Shown: positions 1 through 7,885, numbered from the stretch's first letter. The stretch is DNA of 14,358 nucleotides from Gammaproteobacteria bacterium (GCA_013002925.1 JABDLQ010000198.1:1-14358), one strand, 5' to 3'. Translations and numbers: made by a program. Notes: generated by a model from the sequence alone, not told the origin.

Positions 1-1004
1 ACAAGTGCCAGAGTCACTATGACGGGCCACAGACCCAGCACCACAATACCGCTAAAAATAATGGCGACCATCAAACCATAGGTAGTCCCGACACCGGCCC
101 GGCGCACCAGAAAACTAGTGACAAAAAACTGCAAGACCATCGACAAGACATTGATGGCCAGGTTGATCTGCGCAAAAAACCGTGTGCGTGACGCTGAATC
201 GGCAATAAACTCGCTAACCAGATTTGCCTGAATAAAATACAATAGCGAGGCAACAACGGTATATAAAAATCCAAGTGCCGTGATCCGTGCAAGATAACCT
301 GACTGCAGCACCTCGGTTACACCGGCCATCACGCTACCCGTAGTTTTATCTGCTTCCCGATGCATGTGGAACCTGCTGTCTGCGTTTGTCTCTAACGCGT
401 GACGCCGTAAAATCCAACCGGCAACCAGTGCGACAATAGCCAGCAACAATGCTGCCAGCAGCAACAGTCCGGGAATGCCGATGGTTTCCACGCGAGCTGA
501 CGTCACCCAGCTTCCGGCAATCCCACCCAGACTGCCGCCGGTCGAAATCGGTGCAAACAGAATCTTGGCCTGCGCAGGGTTCAGAACATCGGCCATCAGG
601 CTCCAGAAAACCGATACTGCAAACATATTAAACACACTGAGCCAAATAAAAAATGCGCGGGCTGTCCAAGGAGACACCGCATCTGAACTGAACAGCCAAT
701 AAAACAGCAACACATTCAGGGCAAAAAAGACGTAAACGCCCATCACCAGGAACCAGCGGGAGAGCACGTTTTTCAGGTAACCGAACAAGGGGATGATCAG
801 CACCATGACGACAAACGTGCCGGTATACAGCCATTGCAGCTTATCGATGCCGGCTAGTATCCCCATTTCTTCTCGAACGGGGCGCAACAGATAGTATGAG
901 AATAACAAACAGAAGAAATAGAAAAAGGCCGCAAGAAAGTAAGGGTTGCGAAGTGCCTGCCGAAATTCCGTAACAAAAGATCCCGCAGTATCCTCGCTGC
1001 TCAT
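1..1004 (-). CDS. MFS/TLC-like (NTP/NDP-exchange-type) transporter, C-terminus cut by window edge
   Basis: An integral membrane transporter, read from an ATG at 1004 leftwards and still open at base 1, giving 334 visible residues. The translation begins MSSEDTAGSFVTEF and has many hydrophobic helices (about 22-40, 57-76, 83-104, 114-140, 176-199, 240-260, 275-300 and 308-330). Family-like motifs are YYLLRPVREEMG (37-48), the stretch VFNMFAVSVFWSLMADV (124-140) and a glycine-rich segment near 155-164. These resemble bacterial MFS proteins annotated as NTP/NDP exchange or TLC-like transporters. That placement is recalled, not searched, and the real substrate is unknown. There is no clear Shine-Dalgarno; an in-frame GTG lies two codons upstream. 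The gene is 59 bp downstream of the perM-like gene on the same strand, so co-transcription is plausible. An intact protein of this type usually has about 400 or more residues, so roughly the last quarter is outside the window. Confidence 0.8.
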   Translation of the reverse strand, partial: MSSEDTAGSFVTEFRQALRNPYFLAAFFYFFCLLFSYYLLRPVREEMGILAGIDKLQWLYTGTFVVMVLIIPLFGYLKNVLSRWFLVMGVYVFFALNVLLFYWLFSSDAVSPWTARAFFIWLSVFNMFAVSVFWSLMADVLNPAQAKILFAPISTGGSLGGIAGSWVTSARVETIGIPGLLLLAALLLAIVALVAGWILRRHALETNADSRFHMHREADKTTGSVMAGVTEVLQSGYLARITALGFLYTVVASLLYFIQANLVSEFIADSASRTRFFAQINLAINVLSMVLQFFVTSFLVRRAGVGTTYGLMVAIIFSGIVVLGLWPVIVTLAL

Positions 1005-1063
1005 GATCACCGGACTTGCAGAAACTGGGGCTTATACATTATCGCCGTATGACTCTGGCAGGT

Positions 1064-2164
1064 TCAGACCTGCACGCCGGGATCGGCATCGACCCCGTCA
1101 TTCACATCCTCTTGTTTCACTGCAGCACGTGGCCATGAGCGCAGCGTGGCCTGCACCACGGTCGCTATCGGGATGGCAAAAAACAAGCCCCAAAAACCCC
1201 AAATACCGCCAAAGAACAGTATGGCGACAATGATTGCAACCGGATGAAGATCGACCACTTCGCTGAATAACCACGGCACCAGCACATTGCCATCCAGCGC
1301 CTGCAGCACGCCGTATGCAAAAAACACTTTCGCTAATTCAACACCCCAACCAAACTGAAAGAAAGCCACCGCGCAAACCGGCACGGTAACAGCGGCGGCA
1401 CCAATGTAAGGAATGAGCACCGAAACACCCGTCAGAACCGCCAATAATTCCGCGTACTGCAGATTTAAAAATCTGAACACCAGGTAGGCGGCAACACCAA
1501 CAATAAGAATCTCCCAGACCTTACCCCTGATGTAGTTTCCGATCTGATCGTTAACCTCCATCCAGACTTTTTCTGCCAGTTCATAATTCTCGGGGACAAA
1601 ACTTCTAAACCAGTTGGTAATCTTTTCGCGGTCCCGGATCATAAAAAATACCAGTAATGGCACCAACACCAGGTACAGCAATACTTGCATTACGGTTACA
1701 ATAGAATTGAGCGAAAAACCGACGATGCCCTGACCACCTTCGATCAGTGCTGCACCGATATTTTTGACAAAATCCGTTATTTGCTGTCCGGAAACGTATT
1801 GCGGGTACTTAGCCTGCAGCTGAAAGAACAAATCCTGAACGCCATTGAGAATGACCGGAATCTGTTTGACCAATTGGCTCATCTGCCTGGCGACGCTTGG
1901 CAGTAATCCGAACAAAATCAGAAATAGCACCAGCACAAACAATACAAACGCAAACACAGTGGCGAGCATGTGGTTGACGCCCAACTGTTCAAGCTTTGCC
2001 ACCAGGCCCTGCATGAGATACGCGATGATTACAGCAGCGAACACCGGGCCGAGATAGCTGCCCATAAAGAACACGACGGCCACCACACCAACGAGCATGG
2101 ACATCAGGAACATGATCTGCGGGTTTTCGAACTGGCGGCGAAACCAGTCCATCAAATGACTCAT
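1064..2164 (-). CDS. perM: AI-2E family transporter / PerM-like permease
   Basis: A 366-residue inner-membrane protein of the AI-2E family transporter group (formerly UPF0118), which includes PerM, YdiK and TqsA. Helices are visible at about 18-50, 66-90, 155-176, 217-232, 238-270 and 305-340, with a more polar segment (90-150) between the second and third. Diagnostic motifs are YLMQGLV (49-55), LVPLLVFFMIRDREK (167-181), IPYIGA (251-256), and the run from QALDGNVLVPW through LHPVAI to GGIWGFWGLFFAIP near 288-332. Length and motifs fit gammaproteobacterial PerM closely. Some relatives export AI-2 or ions, but PerM's own substrate is not established, so none is assigned. The start is the ATG at 2164; no strong ribosome site is visible, and Met5 is an alternative. 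The tail after residue 345 is acidic and probably cytoplasmic. It lies 66 bp downstream of the GGDEF-EAL gene and 59 bp upstream of the MFS gene, all on one strand. Confidence 0.92.
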   Translation of the reverse strand: MSHLMDWFRRQFENPQIMFLMSMLVGVVAVVFFMGSYLGPVFAAVIIAYLMQGLVAKLEQLGVNHMLATVFAFVLFVLVLFLILFGLLPSVARQMSQLVKQIPVILNGVQDLFFQLQAKYPQYVSGQQITDFVKNIGAALIEGGQGIVGFSLNSIVTVMQVLLYLVLVPLLVFFMIRDREKITNWFRSFVPENYELAEKVWMEVNDQIGNYIRGKVWEILIVGVAAYLVFRFLNLQYAELLAVLTGVSVLIPYIGAAAVTVPVCAVAFFQFGWGVELAKVFFAYGVLQALDGNVLVPWLFSEVVDLHPVAIIVAILFFGGIWGFWGLFFAIPIATVVQATLRSWPRAAVKQEDVNDGVDADPGVQV

Positions 2165-2230
2165 ATCGTTTGTTCACTGGCGGTAGATTAACCGGAATCA
2201 TACGGTAATCAGGCGCAGATACAAACCGAA

Positions 2231-4525
2231 TCAGGAGGTCATTTCATGCACAAAGCTTAAATCCAGCTTGTTCATATGGCGGTCCTGAAGCCGCAGATGC
2301 CATTCCCCCAATTCATCGGCAGTCAGGGGTGCGCTGACCAGGTATCCCTGCACCAGGTTACAACCATAAGAATTCAGCAGATTCCAGCAGTAGTTACTCT
2401 CCACACCTTCAGCAGTCACGTGAAGTCCCATGTTGTGGCCAAGATCAATGATTGACTTCACGATGATGGCATCGCCACTGTCTGCGCGCAGATTTTGTAC
2501 AAACGATTTGTCGATCTTCAATTCGCTGATCGGTAATTGTTTGAGCAGCGATAACGACGTCTGACCAGTGCCAAAGTCATCCAATGAGCACCTGATGCCG
2601 GCAGCCCGAAACGATTCGAGCACTTTTACAGAATTCTCCGGGTCCTTGATGACCGCACTTTCGGTCACTTCGATCATAATCTTTGATGGCTCGACCAGGT
2701 AATGATGCAGCAATAATTTCAGGCGCTCGGCCAGGCGTTCATCGGCCAGATCATTTGCCGAGATATTAACTGCGATACCCAAATCAAACCCGTCGCTTTT
2801 CCAGGCGCGGCTCTGCTTGATGGCCTCTTTGAACACCCAGTCCGTCAACTTGCTGATCATCCCTGCTTTTTCGAGCAACGCAACAAACTCATCGGGTGGG
2901 ATGAAACCAAGTTGTGGGTGACGCCATCTCACCAGAGCTTCGACTTGTTTGACCTGCTGCGTTTCCATGTCGATTTTGGGTTGATACTGCAAATACAGCT
3001 CATTATTTTTGATCGCATTTGGCAGATCATGAACGATTGCAAGTTCACGCAAGTGCTGCTCGTCCTGTCCCGGTTCGTAAATCACCAAACCCGAGTTCGC
3101 GTCCTTACAGGTGTACAACGCGATATTGGCCATGCGTATGAGCGCTTCGGCGTTATCGCAATGCTGTGGATAAAACGCCACGCCGGCATGCATGCCAAGC
3201 GTGATTTCGGCGCCATTGACTACAATTGGTGTGGTCAGACTTGAGATCAGAAACTTCGCCAGTTGCTGGGCAAGATTTACATCTGTGTCTTCAAGGATCA
3301 TAAAGAATTCATCACCACCCACCCTGGCCACCGTGTCCGTGACCCGTGCGTTGCTCGCGAGGCGCCGTGCAATTTCCTTGAGCACCGCGTCACCGACTTC
3401 ATGCCCCATGGATCCATTTATTTCGCTAAACCTTGATAAATCGATCGCCAGAGCCGAAATGACAGTACCATTACGCTCAGCACTGACAAGGGCCATTTCA
3501 AGTTTTTGTCGGATGACAGAACGATTCGTCAGACCAGTCAGTGAATCGTATTCAGCGTGATGCATGATCCGGTTTTCACGATCCACGACCGCTTCACGCA
3601 TCGATTCGAGATTACGTGCCAGACCGTCAAACGGGTATGGCAGCGAACTGATATATTGTTCCTGATTGTCGCCGTCCCTGATCTGCTTGACCCGTTTCCT
3701 GATTTCCTGCAACGGCTGCTCAATACCGACCTTGAAAAAGCGAGTGAACAGGAGCGCGGACAGAAGCATTGCAATGCTAAACGCAGCTAATGCCTGCGCG
3801 GCCAGATTTTTGACATGTGCAATGTGCGCTGAATGAATTTCGCTCGCAGAAAAATCCATTACGGCCGTGAGCACTTCGGATTCGCTTTTGTCCAGCGGGA
3901 ACAAGACGCGATGGATCCCTTCGCCAGCAGTGCCCGCTGATCCCTGAACATCAATTTGTACAGAGAACTGTGTGCCTGATACTGCACGAATGCGATTATG
4001 CAGAACGATCTGTGCAGAATATCCTGCCACCACCCGCCAGTCATTTCCCTGCGGTGTAGTAGCAATGTGCATGCCAATTGCCTGACCTTTGAGCGTCGCA
4101 AAGGTTGGGCCCTCCGCTAACTGGCGGACACCGATCACCTCTTCGATATCCGCGGCCTCCAGCTGGATATCAGTACCCCGGACCATGCTCAGTACCTTGA
4201 AGTCGCCATCTGTGAGCGCAACAAAGCCACCACTTTCCTGCGGCGCACGGCGTTGCAAAAGTTGTTCAAGTCGTTGCACCGAACCGCGTTTTACAGCCGT
4301 GCCGATATCCGGGTCGCTGGCCAGTCGATAGGCAAGCTGTGAGGTCTGCGTGCGTCGGGTGGCATACAGTTCGCCCAGCATTTTTGCGTTGGCAGACACT
4401 TGCCCGGCAATGCGGGACTTTGTTGCCGCACGATCCTGCCAGATGATAAACGCCAGCACGCTCGCCTGCGCCAGAAACAGCACCAACAACACAATCCCAA
4501 TAGCTTTTGCTCGCAAATTTCTCAA
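2231..4525 (-). CDS. Membrane-anchored GGDEF-EAL protein (diguanylate cyclase / c-di-GMP phosphodiesterase)
   Basis: A 764-residue signalling enzyme that should make and/or degrade cyclic di-GMP at the inner membrane. Order: a membrane helix (about 8-29), a periplasmic sensor region (about 30-240) resembling a Cache-type domain only in position and size, a second helix (about 242-262), a HAMP-like linker (264-315), GGDEF (about 325-487) and EAL (about 495-745). The GGDEF motif (403-407) is intact and has an RVTD inhibitory site at 394-397, five residues before it. The EAL domain keeps E529-A-L, N587, E619, DDFGTG (649-654), K670, E707 and the QGY near 726, so both activities look possible; which dominates cannot be told. 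The start is TTG at 4525: an in-frame TAA lies five codons upstream and AAGGAA sits 8 nt before it. It leads a likely minus-strand cluster with the perM-like and MFS genes. Confidence 0.94.
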   Translation of the reverse strand: MRNLRAKAIGIVLLVLFLAQASVLAFIIWQDRAATKSRIAGQVSANAKMLGELYATRRTQTSQLAYRLASDPDIGTAVKRGSVQRLEQLLQRRAPQESGGFVALTDGDFKVLSMVRGTDIQLEAADIEEVIGVRQLAEGPTFATLKGQAIGMHIATTPQGNDWRVVAGYSAQIVLHNRIRAVSGTQFSVQIDVQGSAGTAGEGIHRVLFPLDKSESEVLTAVMDFSASEIHSAHIAHVKNLAAQALAAFSIAMLLSALLFTRFFKVGIEQPLQEIRKRVKQIRDGDNQEQYISSLPYPFDGLARNLESMREAVVDRENRIMHHAEYDSLTGLTNRSVIRQKLEMALVSAERNGTVISALAIDLSRFSEINGSMGHEVGDAVLKEIARRLASNARVTDTVARVGGDEFFMILEDTDVNLAQQLAKFLISSLTTPIVVNGAEITLGMHAGVAFYPQHCDNAEALIRMANIALYTCKDANSGLVIYEPGQDEQHLRELAIVHDLPNAIKNNELYLQYQPKIDMETQQVKQVEALVRWRHPQLGFIPPDEFVALLEKAGMISKLTDWVFKEAIKQSRAWKSDGFDLGIAVNISANDLADERLAERLKLLLHHYLVEPSKIMIEVTESAVIKDPENSVKVLESFRAAGIRCSLDDFGTGQTSLSLLKQLPISELKIDKSFVQNLRADSGDAIIVKSIIDLGHNMGLHVTAEGVESNYCWNLLNSYGCNLVQGYLVSAPLTADELGEWHLRLQDRHMNKLDLSFVHEMTS

Positions 4526-4533
4526 CCGCGGTA

Positions 4534-4539
4534 TTCCTT
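4534..4539 (-). promoter_or_regulatory. Shine-Dalgarno fixing a TTG start codon
   Basis: Read on the minus strand, AAGGAA lies 8 nt before the TTG at 4525. The A of the in-frame stop TAA is just upstream, so the reading frame cannot extend further. Together these support TTG as the start of the GGDEF-EAL gene rather than a downstream ATG, which would remove the first membrane helix. Confidence 0.65.
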
Positions 4540-4617
4540 ATTCGCCGTGCACGACCCGATACAGTTCGGAAAGGTTAGCGAGACAGGCCCGGTGAGGCTG
4601 TGATCAAGCGCACAAAT

Positions 4618-4645
4618 ATTATGAAGAATCAGCAGTTTGTGTTAA
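4618..4645 (-). promoter_or_regulatory. Candidate sigma70 promoter for the GGDEF-EAL gene
   Basis: On the minus strand, TTAACA (4645-4640) and CATAAT (4623-4618) are separated by 16 bp, about 93 bp upstream of the TTG start. Each box has five or fewer matches to consensus, and AT-rich spacers often contain such pairs by chance. It is the best candidate in the 150-bp gap between chaC and the GGDEF-EAL gene, which otherwise holds no recognisable element. No terminator follows chaC, so read-through from chaC is also possible. Confidence 0.35.
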
Positions 4646-4675
4646 TTGTTATGACAAAAGGATTAGTATGTTTAG

Positions 4676-5182
4676 TCACCCCAAAAGACCATCCAATGGC
4701 AACGTATGCCATTCTGCATCAGGGACTTCCAGCGCCGACATGGCGCTATGCAGCATCCGGCAATAGTCGACATTTGTACCACTCGGACCTTTTGAGGCAC
4801 GGATCTGGGCCTTCATTTCAACTGTCGCAGCAGGCCCCAGATAATGCGGATTTCCCGGTAATGCGACATAAGTCAGCGCCCTGAACCTGCGCCCACAGTT
4901 GTCGTGTGCCGTTACCCACAGGCGCTGGTATCCACCGCTTTCGCGATGATCCAGGTACCTGATCACCTGTTCGACGTGATCTTCATTTACAGCGTAAAGC
5001 TTGCCGGTACACCCGGCGTCACCGGCCTGCACCAACGTGACGACCCGCCCGGGCCGCCGGGGCGTGCCGCGGTGGTCGGGAGATCCCTGCCAGAAGCGGC
5101 GCTCCCACCCGCAGATCCGTGCGGTCATGCACTCGTGGTACTGAAAACCGGGCCGCCACAGCAGTGAACCGTACCCAAACAC
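4676..5182 (-). CDS. chaC: ChaC-type gamma-glutamylcyclotransferase
   Basis: A 168-residue cytoplasmic enzyme of the ChaC family, expected to cleave glutathione to 5-oxoproline and Cys-Gly. The substrate-binding signature FGYGSLLWRP is at residues 2-10, RRFWQGSPDHRG at 28-39, PGRVVTLV at 44-51, and the catalytic glutamate is E81 in YLDHRESGGY. GPSGTN (132-137) matches the conserved C-terminal part. The start is GTG at 5182, directly before FGYGSL. The frame is open for about 20 further codons upstream but has no ATG or GTG there, so this is a short form like CHAC2, without the N-terminal extension of E. coli ChaC. No good ribosome site is visible. An AT-rich spacer and a terminator lie upstream, suggesting its own promoter. 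Nothing nearby is obviously linked to glutathione. Confidence 0.93.
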   Translation of the reverse strand: MFGYGSLLWRPGFQYHECMTARICGWERRFWQGSPDHRGTPRRPGRVVTLVQAGDAGCTGKLYAVNEDHVEQVIRYLDHRESGGYQRLWVTAHDNCGRRFRALTYVALPGNPHYLGPAATVEMKAQIRASKGPSGTNVDYCRMLHSAMSALEVPDAEWHTLPLDGLLG

Positions 5183-5246
5183 CCGCAGCGCGCTGTTTTT
5201 AATCGGTTCAGTAATATTTAAGCCTATGTATTTATTAATATATTAT

Positions 5247-5273
5247 AAAAAAACGCGCTAAGCCTATCAGCGC
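5247..5273 (-). terminator. Rho-independent terminator (minus strand)
   Basis: Read on the minus strand, GCGCT (5273-5269) and AGCGC (5259-5255) form a 5-bp GC-rich stem with a 9-nt loop, followed after one G by seven T residues (5253-5247). It lies 35 bp past the stop of the small membrane protein gene and before chaC, so it probably ends that transcript. The stem is short, so efficiency may be modest. Confidence 0.6.
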
Positions 5274-5307
5274 AGGTAACCTGCTTTTTCGTGAGCACGC
5301 CACTCCC

Positions 5308-5598
5308 TCAGCGATTGATCAGCAACCAGGCAACGGCACCAATCCAACACACCCACATAACGCATTGTGCCCACCATCGATAGTCGTGTTTTTTTACCAA
5401 CCCGACGAAACCCAGGCCACTACTGACGGTCAAAACCAGGAAGATGGCGATATATGCCAGTAACGGCTTGATTTCCCCGGAAACCTGGGGTGTATCGGTC
5501 CCCAGCATAAAAAGCAGTAAAGCAACGACGGAGAGCCCGAAAAATATGGAAAACGCTGTACCAAGCAGAATTCCATTGACAAAAAGCAATGGTGTCAC
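5308..5598 (-). CDS. Small three-helix membrane protein, unknown function
   Basis: A predicted 96-residue hydrophobic protein that I do not recognise. Three membrane segments are visible at about 6-32, 45-68 and 76-94. A short loop around residues 34-44 (DTPQVSGEIK) separates the first two; a basic and aromatic loop, KKHDYRWW (69-76), precedes the third; the protein ends in NR. The start is GTG at 5598 with only a weak purine run (GGGGAAA) upstream, so the exact start is uncertain; the frame has no upstream ATG close by. The length, the run of plausible helices and the terminator just downstream support a real gene. It is transcribed divergently from prc, and the 133 bp between them must contain both promoters. 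No function is inferred. Confidence 0.72.
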   Translation of the reverse strand: MTPLLFVNGILLGTAFSIFFGLSVVALLLFMLGTDTPQVSGEIKPLLAYIAIFLVLTVSSGLGFVGLVKKHDYRWWAQCVMWVCWIGAVAWLLINR

Positions 5599-5676
5599 GT
5601 GAATTATTTCCCCGGCAGGCCTATAGCCTGAAAAAATGCGGACCAGACCCTTGATTCTGCTCGGACTGATCTCTAG

Positions 5677-5710
5677 CCTTAACCCTTAACGTTGGCCACC
5701 GGCGGCCACC
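5677..5710. repeat. Two pairs of heptamer direct repeats upstream of prc
   Basis: CCTTAAC occurs twice in perfect tandem (5677-5683 and 5684-5690). Three bases later GGCCACC occurs twice (5694-5700 and 5704-5710), the copies starting 10 bp apart, about one helical turn. The block ends 22 bp before the prc start codon, in the intergenic region shared with the divergent small membrane protein gene. The placement would suit a transcription-factor binding site, but no known operator is recognised and chance is possible. Confidence 0.5.
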
Positions 5711-5718
5711 AATTAGCG

Positions 5719-5726
5719 AGTATAAA
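5719..5726. promoter_or_regulatory. AT-rich -10-like box abutting the prc start codon
   Basis: TATAAA at 5721-5726 reads as a -10 box on the plus strand; the overlapping TATACT (5724-5719) reads as one on the minus strand. If the plus-strand box is used, transcription would begin at or next to the ATG at 5732, giving a leaderless prc message. No matching -35 box is seen at 16-18 bp on either strand, so this is weak. A different, upstream prc promoter is equally possible. Confidence 0.3.
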
Positions 5727-5731
5727 ATTTT

Positions 5732-7861
5732 ATGAAGAATCGTTGGCCTGTATCCTTCCCTTTCCTTCGACCGGCTGTGCACAAAGCAGCGATTGTGAGC
5801 ATTTGCGCGCTGGCCCCCATCCTGACCTATGCCGCGATTGACCAACAGGAAGCACTGGAGGCCAGTGACCGGCATGTAAAAGTCAGCCGCATTGTAACGA
5901 CCTTGTTCGAACATTCACACTACCGGCGGGCAAAAATCGGCAATGAGTTGTCGTCAAAAATTTTGGATGGGTATCTTCGGGCCCTCGATGGTAACCGACT
6001 CTATTTTCTGGCAGATGACGTCAACGGCTTTGACAAATACCGATTTACGTTTGACGAGGGCGTGCGCTCCGGCCGGGTTGAACCGGTGTTCGATATTTTC
6101 GATCTCTACCGTCAACGGGTGATAGAACGCATGGAATTTGCGCTTGCAACACTCAGCCAGGAGCACAACTTCACTGTTGATGAAACATACTATTTTGATC
6201 GCGAGGATTTACCCTGGCCCGACAGCGTCAGTGCCGCCAACGAAATTTGGCGCAAACGTGTGAAAAACGATCTGCTCGGTCTTGTCATGGCCGACAAAAC
6301 TGTTGAAGAAGCGCGGGAAGTTCTCGTCAAACGCTATAACCGCGTGATCAAACGCACCACCGAACTCAATAGCAACGAAGTGTTTGAAACCTTTATGAAT
6401 GCCTATGCGGACACACTCGATCCGCATTCCCACTATTTTTCACCGCGCAATGCCAAGGAATACGACATTCAGATGTCACTGGAATACTTTGGCATTGGTG
6501 CATCGCTGCAAATGGAAGACGAGTACGTCACCATCATTGAAATCATCACCGGTGGTCCTGCATCCGTTACGGGCACTCTTGAGCCAAACGACCGCATCAC
6601 GGGCGTCGGTCAGGGTGACAGTGGTGAAATCGAAGACGTCGTGGGCTGGCGGCTCGACGATGTGGTAGACAAAATCCGTGGGCCTAACAACACTGTCGTA
6701 CGTTTGCAGATATTGAAAGCCGGTGCGGCTCCTGGCAGTGCTGAGGTCATCGTTCCATTTACCCGGGGCAAGGTGACACTCGAAGCAAAAGCGGCAAAAA
6801 AAGAGATTATCGAAGTCCCACGCGGTGAACAGATCGTCAAACTCGGCGTCATCACCGTACCGGGTTTTTATCAAAATTTTCAGGCCCGCATTAATGGTGA
6901 CAAGGACTACACCAGCGTAACCCGTGACGTTCGTCGGCTGATTGGTGAGTTACAGGCAGAGAACATCCAGGGGTTGATTATGGATCTGCGCGGCAACGGT
7001 GGTGGCCAGCTGAACGAGGCTATTGATCTCAGTGGTTTATTCATCGATCACGGGCCGGTGGTTCAACTGCGCGAATACAATGGCCGCACCCGCGTGCACA
7101 AAGACCATGATCGCGGTGTTGCGTGGGATGGTCCCCTGACAGTTTTGGTGAATCGTTTCAGCGCTTCGGCTTCAGAGATATTCGCCGCTGCGATTCAGGA
7201 TTACGGTCGTGGTGTCGTCATTGGACAGCAAACGTATGGCAAAGGCACGGTGCAAAATGTTTACCCGCTCGACCGGCAGCGACGTGCACCGGAGCAGCAA
7301 TATGGACGCCTCAACTTAACGATGGGCAAATACTACCGGGTCAACGGTGGTAGTACCCAGCATCGCGGGGTCATTCCGGACATTGAATTACCCTCTTTGA
7401 TTCCTCTCTCAGAAGTGGGAGAAAGCACTCGCGAAAGTGCGTTGCCCTGGGATCAAATTGAAACAACAAAATATCAGGAAGTGGCCAGCCTCTATATGCC
7501 GGACCTCGAATACCTGCGATCCGAGCACTTGAAGCGGCAGCAAACTGACCCGGATTTACAATATCTGGAGAGAAGCATTAAGTTGTCCACGGGCGTGCGT
7601 GAACGCAAATCCGTGTCACTAAACCTGGAACAACGCAAACAGGAACGTGAGGCCCTGGATCAGGACCGTCTGGCCAACGAAAACGCGCGACGGGCGGCAA
7701 ACAATATGGCGTTGCTCGAATCAACCGAGGAACTGGCGGACCAGGATGATCTGGACGAAATTCTTGAAGAGACGGCTGAAATCATGGCCGATATTGTCAC
7801 AGTGAGTTCCATCGCTGCCAAGGCCAAAACCGGCAACGCTCCACAATTGATCGAGGAATGA
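5732..7861 (+). CDS. prc: Periplasmic tail-specific (carboxy-terminal processing) protease Prc/Tsp
   Basis: A 709-residue S41A serine protease that degrades periplasmic or membrane-attached proteins by their C-termini; in Gammaproteobacteria it acts in cell-wall hydrolase turnover and lipoprotein maturation. Residues 1-35 look like a signal peptide, with hydrophobic core AAIVSICALAPILTYAA. The Tsp N-terminal domain covers about 40-235, a PDZ domain about 245-335, the protease core about 345-555 and a charged C-terminal domain about 560-700. The Ser-Lys dyad is S479 (in FSASASEIF) and K504 (in YGKGTVQ), with D490 in QDYG; the 11- and 25-residue spacings equal those of E. coli Tsp S430, D441 and K455. 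RGNGGG (420-425) and YRVNGGSTQHRGVIPDI (535-551) are also conserved. Length is slightly above the 682 residues of E. coli Prc. The ATG has no Shine-Dalgarno; a GTG at codon 16 is an alternative. The gene stands alone and ends in a strong terminator. Confidence 0.96.
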   Translation: MKNRWPVSFPFLRPAVHKAAIVSICALAPILTYAAIDQQEALEASDRHVKVSRIVTTLFEHSHYRRAKIGNELSSKILDGYLRALDGNRLYFLADDVNGFDKYRFTFDEGVRSGRVEPVFDIFDLYRQRVIERMEFALATLSQEHNFTVDETYYFDREDLPWPDSVSAANEIWRKRVKNDLLGLVMADKTVEEAREVLVKRYNRVIKRTTELNSNEVFETFMNAYADTLDPHSHYFSPRNAKEYDIQMSLEYFGIGASLQMEDEYVTIIEIITGGPASVTGTLEPNDRITGVGQGDSGEIEDVVGWRLDDVVDKIRGPNNTVVRLQILKAGAAPGSAEVIVPFTRGKVTLEAKAAKKEIIEVPRGEQIVKLGVITVPGFYQNFQARINGDKDYTSVTRDVRRLIGELQAENIQGLIMDLRGNGGGQLNEAIDLSGLFIDHGPVVQLREYNGRTRVHKDHDRGVAWDGPLTVLVNRFSASASEIFAAAIQDYGRGVVIGQQTYGKGTVQNVYPLDRQRRAPEQQYGRLNLTMGKYYRVNGGSTQHRGVIPDIELPSLIPLSEVGESTRESALPWDQIETTKYQEVASLYMPDLEYLRSEHLKRQQTDPDLQYLERSIKLSTGVRERKSVSLNLEQRKQEREALDQDRLANENARRAANNMALLESTEELADQDDLDEILEETAEIMADIVTVSSIAAKAKTGNAPQLIEE

Positions 7862-7885
7862 TCCCGCGGCTGGATCGAACAGGCG

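Noticed and set aside
2175..2210. Imperfect inverted repeat between the GGDEF-EAL and perM-like genes as a terminator
   Set aside because: The stem is interrupted and no T-run follows on the minus strand, so I do not call it.
2232..2258. AGGAGG followed by an ATG on the plus strand, like a strong ribosome site
   Set aside because: The frame closes after four codons (MHKA) and the region is the 3' end of the minus-strand GGDEF-EAL gene; the motif is a chance complement of its last codons.
4600..4884. 94-codon plus-strand open frame over the chaC 3' end
   Set aside because: It is antisense to a gene with clear ChaC motifs and its product has no recognisable features.
5616..5637. CAGGC/GCCTG inverted repeat next to a run of A, as a possible terminator
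   Set aside because: The A-run is on the wrong side: neither strand has a T-run after the stem, and it sits upstream, not downstream, of both neighbouring genes.
4619..5743. A shared 12-mer (TTATGAAGAATC) near 4619 and at the prc start (5730)
   Set aside because: Only one short match with no extended similarity or shared context; at the first site it is not a plausible gene start.
5621..5914. 97-codon open frame on the minus strand across the prc promoter and signal peptide
   Set aside because: Its right part is antisense to the conserved prc coding region, and the translation has no domain, signal peptide or helix pattern.
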